Shown piece after piece: positions 58,634 to 64,000 of a DNA stretch of 64,000 nt. The stretch's first letter is position 1. Every line of letters starts with the position of its first letter. Under the pieces are notes generated by a model. It was not told the DNA's origin and searched no databases. It saw only the letters and a program-made list of their open reading frames with translations. Source of the stretch: Alphaproteobacteria bacterium (GTDB lineage: Bacteria; Pseudomonadota; Alphaproteobacteria; Thalassobaculales; Thalassobaculaceae); contig JANSYS010000016.1 in NCBI GenBank assembly GCA_024742275.1, forward strand, positions 42,926-106,925, read 5' to 3'. Both the position numbers and the translations under genes were made by a program.

Positions 58634-61048
58634 TCAGTGAGTCACCAAACCCTCGACACCTTCCGGCTTGGCCGGCTTCCCCACGGGATCGATGGCCGTG
58701 CCATCCGGATCAAGCGATGCCGGGTCGATCGGTACCGGTTGCGAGATCAACGCGTGGCCGATCACTTCCTCTACCGTCGAGACCGGCAAAATCTTCATGC
58801 CTTTCTTGACGTTATCGGGAATCTCGGACAGGTCCTTCTCGTTGTCCTTCGGGATCAGCACGGTCTTCAGACCGCCGCGCAGAGCGGCAAGCAGCTTCTC
58901 CTTCAGGCCACCGATCGGCAGCACCCGACCGCGCAACGTGATCTCTCCAGTCATGGCGACATCCCGGCGCACCGGAATCCCGGTAAGCACCGAGACGATG
59001 GAGGTCACCATTGCAACACCGGCCGACGGTCCGTCTTTTGGCGTCGCCCCTTCCGGCACATGGACGTGGATATCTCGGGAACTGATGACCGTCGGCTGGA
59101 TTCCGAAGGTCAGAGAGCGCGATTTGACGAACGACTCGGCCGCCTGAACCGACTCCTTCATAACGTCGCCGAGCTTACCCGTCGACGTCACCTTCCCCTT
59201 GCCCGGCAACGTCAGCGCCTCGATCGACAGCAACTCGCCGCCAACCTCGGTCCAAGCCAACCCGGTCGTAACACCGACCAGATCCTTTTCCTCGACCTCG
59301 CCGTACCGGTAGCGGCGAACGCCGGCGAACTTATCGAGGTTCTTGGGCGTGACCGAAACCCGCTTCTTGCCGTTCTGGACGATCTCCTTGACCGCCTTTC
59401 GAGCCAGGTTCGCCAACTCGCGTTCGAGATTCCGAACGCCGGCCTCGCGGGTGTAGTAGCGGATCAGGTCATAGAGAGCGTCATCCGAGATCGTCCATTC
59501 GCCCTTGCGCAGGCCATGATCGGCGATCTGCTTCTCGATCAGATGCCGGCGGGCGATCTGGACCTTCTCGTCCTCGGTATAGCCCGAGAGCCGGATGATC
59601 TCCATGCGGTCGAGCAGCGGCTGCGGCATACGCAACGTGTTCGCCGTGGTCACGAACATGACGTCCGACAGATCGTAGTCCACCTCGAGATAGTGGTCCT
59701 GGAAACTGTTGTTCTGTTCCGGATCCAGCACTTCGAGCAGGGCCGATGACGGGTCGCCCCGATAGTCCTGCCCCAGCTTGTCGATCTCGTCGAGCAGGAA
59801 CAGCGGATTGGAGGTCTTGGCCTTCTTCATGCCCTGGATGACCTTGCCCGGCAACGCGCCGATATAGGTCCGCCGGTGCCCGCGGATCTCCGCTTCATCC
59901 CGCACACCGCCGAGCGACATCCGGACGAAGTTCCGTCCGGTCGCCTTGGCGATCGACTTGCCGAGAGACGTCTTGCCGACGCCCGGCGGGCCGACGAGGC
60001 ACAGGATTGGGACCTTCACCTTGCCCACGCGTGCCTGTACCGCGAGATATTCCAGGATCCGCTCTTTGACCTTCTCCAAACCGTAGTGATCGGCGTCCAA
60101 CACCGTCTCGGCATGGGAGATGTCTTTCTTGATCTTGGACCGCTTCTTCCAAGGGATGCTGACCAGCCAGTCGAGGTAGTTCCGCACCACCGTCGCCTCG
60201 GCCGACATCGGGCTCATGTTGCGAAGCTTCTTGAATTCCTGGAGCGCCTTCTCGCGCGCCTCCTTCGTGAGCTTGGTCTTGTTGATCTGTTCCTCGAGAT
60301 CGGCCAGATCGTCGCGGCCCTCGTCGGTCTCGCCGAGTTCCTTCTGAATGGCCTTCATCTGCTCGTTCAGATAGTACTCACGCTGAGTCTTCTCCATCTG
60401 ACGCTTGACTCGCGAGCGGATGCGCTTCTCGACCTGGAGCACACCGATCTCGCCTTCCATGAACCCATAGACACGCTCCAAGCGCTCCATGACGCCGGCG
60501 GTCTCTAGCAGTTCCTGCTTGTCCGAAATCTTGAGCGCCAGATGCGAGGCGATGGTATCGGCGAGCTTGGCTGGCTCTTCTATTTGGTTAACCGAAACAA
60601 GCACTTCCGGCGGAATCTTCTTATTCAGCTTGATGTACTGCTCGAATTGGCCGACCACGGCCCTCGACAATGCCTCGACCTCCTGTTCATCGCCATCCTG
60701 CTCGGCGATGACCTCGGCCTCGGCTTCGAAGAAAGCGACAGTGGAGGTGTAGCTATTGATCCGGGCACGCTCGCCACCCTCGACAAGCACCTTCACAGTA
60801 CCGTCCGGCAACTTCAAAAGCTGCAAAACGGTCCCGATGGTGCCGATGTCATAGATGTCGTCTGGGGACGGATCGTCGTCAGCGGCATTGCGCTGAGTTA
60901 CGAGCAGGATCTTCTTGTCGTCCTGCATGACGTCCTCAAGCGCTCGCACGGACTTATCGCGCCCCACGAAGAGCGGCACGATCATGTGCGGGAACACCAC
61001 GATGTCCCGGAGCGGAAGGACGGGATAGACCTCGTTTCCTGCGGTCAC
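58634..61048 (-). CDS. lon: ATP-dependent protease Lon
   Basis: Hexameric AAA+ protease for misfolded and regulatory proteins. The 804-residue protein starts at GTG and has the N-terminal substrate domain ([20 protein letters not shown]), Walker [16 protein letters not shown] (about residue 357), Walker [14 protein letters not shown], and the serine protease domain with [16 protein letters not shown] (catalytic Ser, about 679) and [16 protein letters not shown] (catalytic Lys, about 722). It ends in a Pro/Asp-rich tail. It lies in the usual cluster tig-clpP-clpX-lon-hupB. Confidence 0.98.
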   Translation of the reverse strand: MTAGNEVYPVLPLRDIVVFPHMIVPLFVGRDKSVRALEDVMQDDKKILLVTQRNAADDDPSPDDIYDIGTIGTVLQLLKLPDGTVKVLVEGGERARINSYTSTVAFFEAEAEVIAEQDGDEQEVEALSRAVVGQFEQYIKLNKKIPPEVLVSVNQIEEPAKLADTIASHLALKISDKQELLETAGVMERLERVYGFMEGEIGVLQVEKRIRSRVKRQMEKTQREYYLNEQMKAIQKELGETDEGRDDLADLEEQINKTKLTKEAREKALQEFKKLRNMSPMSAEATVVRNYLDWLVSIPWKKRSKIKKDISHAETVLDADHYGLEKVKERILEYLAVQARVGKVKVPILCLVGPPGVGKTSLGKSIAKATGRNFVRMSLGGVRDEAEIRGHRRTYIGALPGKVIQGMKKAKTSNPLFLLDEIDKLGQDYRGDPSSALLEVLDPEQNNSFQDHYLEVDYDLSDVMFVTTANTLRMPQPLLDRMEIIRLSGYTEDEKVQIARRHLIEKQIADHGLRKGEWTISDDALYDLIRYYTREAGVRNLERELANLARKAVKEIVQNGKKRVSVTPKNLDKFAGVRRYRYGEVEEKDLVGVTTGLAWTEVGGELLSIEALTLPGKGKVTSTGKLGDVMKESVQAAESFVKSRSLTFGIQPTVISSRDIHVHVPEGATPKDGPSAGVAMVTSIVSVLTGIPVRRDVAMTGEITLRGRVLPIGGLKEKLLAALRGGLKTVLIPKDNEKDLSEIPDNVKKGMKILPVSTVEEVIGHALISQPVPIDPASLDPDGTAIDPVGKPAKPEGVEGLVTH

Positions 61049-61178
61049 GTCAATTGGCCTCGAAATAAGCGCCTCCCCCGCGACGGAAGTCGATTGTCGT
61101 CACACAGGGCGGGGGATGAACCCTGCGCACAAGATCCTTAAGTGGCGCGCGGACCCCCGAGGATCAAGGCATTGGGCG

Positions 61179-62456
61179 TCACGCGCCTGCGTTGACGTCC
61201 TCGCGGCGCTCGCCATGAACGAAGATCGGCTTGGCGCCGGCGGAGACCACATCGCCGTTGATGATGATCTCCTCCACGTCCTCTGCTCCGGGAAGGTCGT
61301 ACATCGGATCGAGCAGAATGCTCTCCATGATCGACCGCAGCCCCCGGGCGCCGGTCTTCCGCTCAATCGCCTTCTTGGCAATGGCAGACAGCGCGTCCTC
61401 GCGGAACTCGAGCTTCACGTCCTCCATCTCGAACAGCCGCTGGTACTGCTTCACCAGGGCGTTCTTCGGCTGGGTGAGGATCTCGATCAATGCTTCCTCG
61501 TCCAGATCCTCGAGTGTCGCGATCACCGGCAGGCGGCCGACGAACTCGGGAATCAACCCAAATTTCAGAAGATCCTCGGGCTCGACCCCGCGCAGGATCT
61601 CGCCGGTGCGTCTATCGTCCGGCGCACGCACATCGGCGCCGAAACCGATCGAGGAGCCCTTGGAACGGTTCGAGATGATCTTCTCGAGGCCGGCGAAGGC
61701 GCCGCCGCAGATGAAGAGAATGTTCGTGGTGTCGACCTGCAGGAATTCCTGCTGCGGATGCTTGCGCCCACCCTGTGGCGGGACGGAGGCGACGGTCCCC
61801 TCCATGATCTTCAGCAGTGCCTGCTGGACGCCCTCGCCCGACACGTCGCGCGTGATCGAGGGATTGTCCGACTTACGGCTGATCTTATCGACCTCGTCGA
61901 TATAGACGATGCCCCGCTGGGCCCGCTCGACATTGTAGTCGGCCGCCTGCAGCAGTTTGAGGATGATGTTTTCGACATCCTCGCCGACATACCCCGCTTC
62001 CGTGAGCGTGGTCGCGTCCGCCATCGTGAAGGGAACATCAATTATGCGGGCGAGCGTCTGCGCCAACAGGGTCTTTCCGCAACCGGTCGGACCGACTAGC
62101 AGAATGTTGGACTTAGCCAGCTCCACATCGTTGTTCTTCTGCCCGTGGGCCAAGCGCTTGTAGTGGTTGTGCACCGCTACCGAAAGTATGCGCTTCGCCA
62201 CATATTGGCCGATGACGTAATCGTCCAACACCTGGCAGATATCCTGGGGCGTCGGCACGCCATCGCGGGACTTCACCAGCGTCGTCTTGTGCTCCTCGCG
62301 GATGATGTCCATGCACAGCTCGACGCATTCGTCGCAAATGAACACCGTCGGGCCCGCGATAAGCTTGCGGACCTCATGCTGGCTCTTTCCGCAGAACGAG
62401 CAGTAGAGGGTGTTCTTGGACTCGCTGGAGCCGCTGCCGCTACCAGATTTGCTCAT
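61179..62456 (-). CDS. clpX: ATP-dependent Clp protease ATP-binding subunit ClpX
   Basis: Unfoldase partner of ClpP. The 425-residue protein has a Ser/Gly-rich start, the zinc-binding domain [19 protein letters not shown] with ICDECVELC, Walker [20 protein letters not shown] (about residue 120), Walker [12 protein letters not shown], and the pore loop [14 protein letters not shown]. The three conserved ClpP-binding residues fall in the usual IGFGADV loop. About 160 bases separate it from clpP. Confidence 0.98.
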   Translation of the reverse strand: MSKSGSGSGSSESKNTLYCSFCGKSQHEVRKLIAGPTVFICDECVELCMDIIREEHKTTLVKSRDGVPTPQDICQVLDDYVIGQYVAKRILSVAVHNHYKRLAHGQKNNDVELAKSNILLVGPTGCGKTLLAQTLARIIDVPFTMADATTLTEAGYVGEDVENIILKLLQAADYNVERAQRGIVYIDEVDKISRKSDNPSITRDVSGEGVQQALLKIMEGTVASVPPQGGRKHPQQEFLQVDTTNILFICGGAFAGLEKIISNRSKGSSIGFGADVRAPDDRRTGEILRGVEPEDLLKFGLIPEFVGRLPVIATLEDLDEEALIEILTQPKNALVKQYQRLFEMEDVKLEFREDALSAIAKKAIERKTGARGLRSIMESILLDPMYDLPGAEDVEEIIINGDVVSAGAKPIFVHGERREDVNAGA

Positions 62457-62619
62457 GGTTCTCGGCCCTGTTGATCTGTTCCATCAGGTCTATGTTAGCC
62501 AACCGGCTCGCATAGTCACAATGCGAAATATCCCACATCACTAGTAAACAACCCTTTACCAGCGAACTTGCGCGGGAAACCGGATACGGCCATGTGCGAC
62601 GGTCGGTCAAACCCGACCG

Positions 62620-63255
62620 TCAGCCCGCGTCGTCTTCGACCGGCGCCGGGCGCTTCTCGATCACCTCGTCGATGATCCCGAAGCCCTTTGCCGCTTCCGG
62701 CGTCATGAAGTTGTCGCGCTCCATGGCCTTCTCGATATCGTCGAGTTTCTGCCCGGTATGCTTCACGTAGATCTCGTTTAGCCGAGCCCGCACGGCCAGA
62801 ATCTCGCGCGCGTGGATCTCGATGTCCGTCGCCTGGCCCTGGAACCCGCCTGAGGGCTGATGAACCATGATCCGGGCGTTCGGCAGCGCATAGCGCTTGC
62901 CGGGAGCACCGGCCGTCAGCAGCAACGACCCCATGGACGCCGCCTGACCGATGCACACGGTCGACACATCCGGCCGGATGTACTCCATGGTGTCGTACAT
63001 CGCCAAGCCCGAGGTCACCACGCCGCCCGGCGAGTTGATGTACATGGAGATGTCCTTGGTCGGGTTCTCCGCCTCGAGGAACAGCAGCTGGGCGCACACG
63101 ACACTGGCTACGGCGTCGTTGACCGGTCCCATCACGAAGATGATCCGCTCCTTCAGGAGGCGCGAATAGATGTCATAGGCCCGCTCGCCGCGGTTGGTCT
63201 GTTCGACCACCATCGGCACCAGAGAGTTCATATACATATCGGCCGGGTTGGCCAT
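62620..63255 (-). CDS. clpP: ATP-dependent Clp protease proteolytic subunit ClpP
   Basis: Serine protease of the Clp machine. The 211-residue protein has the catalytic Ser in [16 protein letters not shown] (about residue 106), the His in [20 protein letters not shown] (about 131) and the Asp in [20 protein letters not shown] (about 180). The region [20 protein letters not shown] gives the N-terminal gate and its processing area. It lies about 105 bases after tig and before clpX. Confidence 0.98.
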   Translation of the reverse strand: MANPADMYMNSLVPMVVEQTNRGERAYDIYSRLLKERIIFVMGPVNDAVASVVCAQLLFLEAENPTKDISMYINSPGGVVTSGLAMYDTMEYIRPDVSTVCIGQAASMGSLLLTAGAPGKRYALPNARIMVHQPSGGFQGQATDIEIHAREILAVRARLNEIYVKHTGQKLDDIEKAMERDNFMTPEAAKGFGIIDEVIEKRPAPVEDDAG

Positions 63256-63361
63256 CGTGCCTCTTCCTTCGTCCGGTTGGTCGCGGGCCGTTGCCCGACC
63301 CCTTCAATATGGTTCCTCAAAGGCGCCGGCACCAGCCCGTCGGTTACCGACGCCTTTTGGA

Positions 63362-64000
63362 TCAGGATGCTCCGTCCGCCTCGGCGTCGGATTCGGCGGC
63401 CTTCTTCTTCGGCTTCGACGTCGTCTTGGCCTTCGTCGTGCCAGCCTTGGCCTTGGGAGCGGCCTTCTTCTTGGCCGGTTTCTTCTCGGTAGTGTCGGCC
63501 GCCGCCTCACCCGAGTCATCGGCATCCGGGTCCCGGAACAACTCCTCGGCGCTCACGGTCTTGTCTGTGACCTTGGCCATCTCGACCACGAAGTCGACGA
63601 CCTTATCCTCGAACAAGGGCGCGCGGACCTGGGCCAACGCTTGAGGGTTCTGCTGATAGTAGTCGAAGACAAATCGCTCCTGACCGGGGAAACGGGCGGC
63701 CTGCTGCTGAATCGCCATGGTGACTTCCTGGTCGGTGACCTGGATGTTGTTCTGACGACCCACTTCGGAAAGCAGCAAACCAAGCCGCACGCGGCGTTCG
63801 GCGATCGACCGGTACTCGGCACGGTCCTCATCGCTGAGCTTCGCATCGTCCGGCTCGGCGTCAGCCCCACTCCCATGGTCGTGATCGTGCCCGTGGTCAT
63901 GATCGTGCCCGTGGTCATGATCGTGCCCGTGGTCATGATCGTGCCCGTGGTCATGATCGTGCCCGTGGTCATGATCGTGCCCGTGGTCATGATCGTGCCC
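63362..64000 (-). CDS. tig: Trigger factor, C-terminal part, with His/Asp-rich repeat insertion (5' end outside window)
   Basis: Ribosome-associated chaperone and peptidyl-prolyl isomerase. The visible 212 residues are in one open frame to the window edge. After the repeat tract they read LSDEDRAEYRSIAERRVRLG, then LLLSEVGRQNNIQVTDQEVT, GQERFVFDYYQQNPQALAQV and RAPLFEDKVVDFVVEMAKVT, which matches the C-terminal chaperone domain of alphaproteobacterial Tig. The tail is long, Lys/Ala/Pro-rich (KKPAKKKAAPKAKAG) and ends DAEADGAS. The tract of repeated GHDHDH lies inside the domain, before a Gly/Asp spacer. Neighbours clpP and clpX confirm identity. Confidence 0.93.
   Translation of the reverse strand, partial: GHDHDHGHDHDHGHDHDHGHDHDHGHDHDHGHDHDHGHDHDHGSGADAEPDDAKLSDEDRAEYRSIAERRVRLGLLLSEVGRQNNIQVTDQEVTMAIQQQAARFPGQERFVFDYYQQNPQALAQVRAPLFEDKVVDFVVEMAKVTDKTVSAEELFRDPDADDSGEAAADTTEKKPAKKKAAPKAKAGTTKAKTTSKPKKKAAESDAEADGAS
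63875..64000 (-). repeat. Tandem 18-bp repeat (at least seven copies) coding GHDHDH
   Basis: Seven back-to-back 18-base units fill 63875-64000 exactly and continue past the window. On the coding strand each is GGGCACGATCATGACCAC, read in the tig frame as Gly-His-Asp-His-Asp-His. Six copies are identical; the innermost (63875-63892) differs by two synonymous changes. The total length of the tract cannot be seen. Confidence 0.97.

Noticed and set aside
61049..61178. Heat-shock promoter upstream of lon.
   Set aside because: Only partial matches to a sigma-32 type -35 and -10 could be found, not enough to call.
63875..64000. Possible CRISPR-like array from the tandem 18-bp units.
   Set aside because: There are no spacers; the units are contiguous, in frame and inside tig.

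Overview
The window is a high-GC chromosomal segment of an alphaproteobacterium, most like Rhodospirillales or a related deep-branching alpha lineage. The evidence is gene order: eno-ftsB-pdhA-pdhB; kdsA-pyrG-secG-tpiA; ppiD-trpE; a MerR regulator-ihfA-fabH-plsX-DUF177-CBP3 chaperone block divergent from bamE; glyA-nrdR-ribD-ribE-ribBA-ribH-nusB-thiL; mce-rnj-coaX behind a complete nuoA-N operon; and hupB-lon-clpX-clpP-tig. A MucR/Ros regulator, a DUF1467 protein and a degenerate-RibA type RibBA also point to Alphaproteobacteria. No rRNA, IS element, prophage, integrase or CRISPR array was seen. Start codons were moved from the longest ORF to the start supported by a Shine-Dalgarno sequence or by family alignment wherever this was clear.

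Layout. 1-11.4 kb (mostly minus): pyruvate dehydrogenase E1 (pdhB is cut by the window edge), ftsB, a small membrane protein, enolase, then two plus-strand genes (a polar unknown protein and a cupin), a TPR protein, kdsA, pyrG, secG, tpiA. 11.5-15 kb (plus): ppiD overlapping trpE. 15-18.2 kb: an MFS transporter, two small unknown genes, a class II aldolase, tRNA-Pro. 18.3-23.1 kb: MerR, ihfA, fabH, plsX, DUF177, CBP3, then bamE facing away. 23.2-26.7 kb: proton-pumping pyrophosphatase hppA with an unusual leader, and a second MFS transporter. 26.8-35.3 kb: a PAS protein, a FliL-like protein and the long riboflavin/thiamine/glyA cluster. 35.6-38.6 kb: MucR, glutaryl-CoA dehydrogenase, a secreted unknown protein and a putative orphan non-coding RNA. 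38.6-56.2 kb (minus): DUF1467, mce, rnj, coaX and the 14-gene complex I operon. 56.4-58 kb: tRNA-Asp, two small genes including a PD-(D/E)XK-like protein, tRNA-Val. 58.1-64 kb (minus): hupB, lon, clpX, clpP and the 3' part of tig.

The genes are mainly core metabolism and proteostasis: pyruvate to acetyl-CoA, glycolysis (eno, tpiA), NADH oxidation by complex I, a pyrophosphate-driven proton pump, KDO and fatty acid/phospholipid precursor synthesis, flavin and thiamine cofactors, and chaperone/protease functions. No obvious large accessory system is present. The unusual signals are small: (i) a promoter-to-terminator intergenic unit at 38323-38510 that looks like a structured orphan RNA; (ii) an H-type pseudoknot whose second stem is also a terminator stem, in the hppA leader at 25384-25436; (iii) at least seven 18-bp repeats encoding a His/Asp-rich hexapeptide tract inside trigger factor; (iv) an apparent AUU start codon for the CBP3-type cytochrome bc1 chaperone; (v) a RibBA lacking the GTP cyclohydrolase II zinc site and a MucR with a non-canonical zinc finger.
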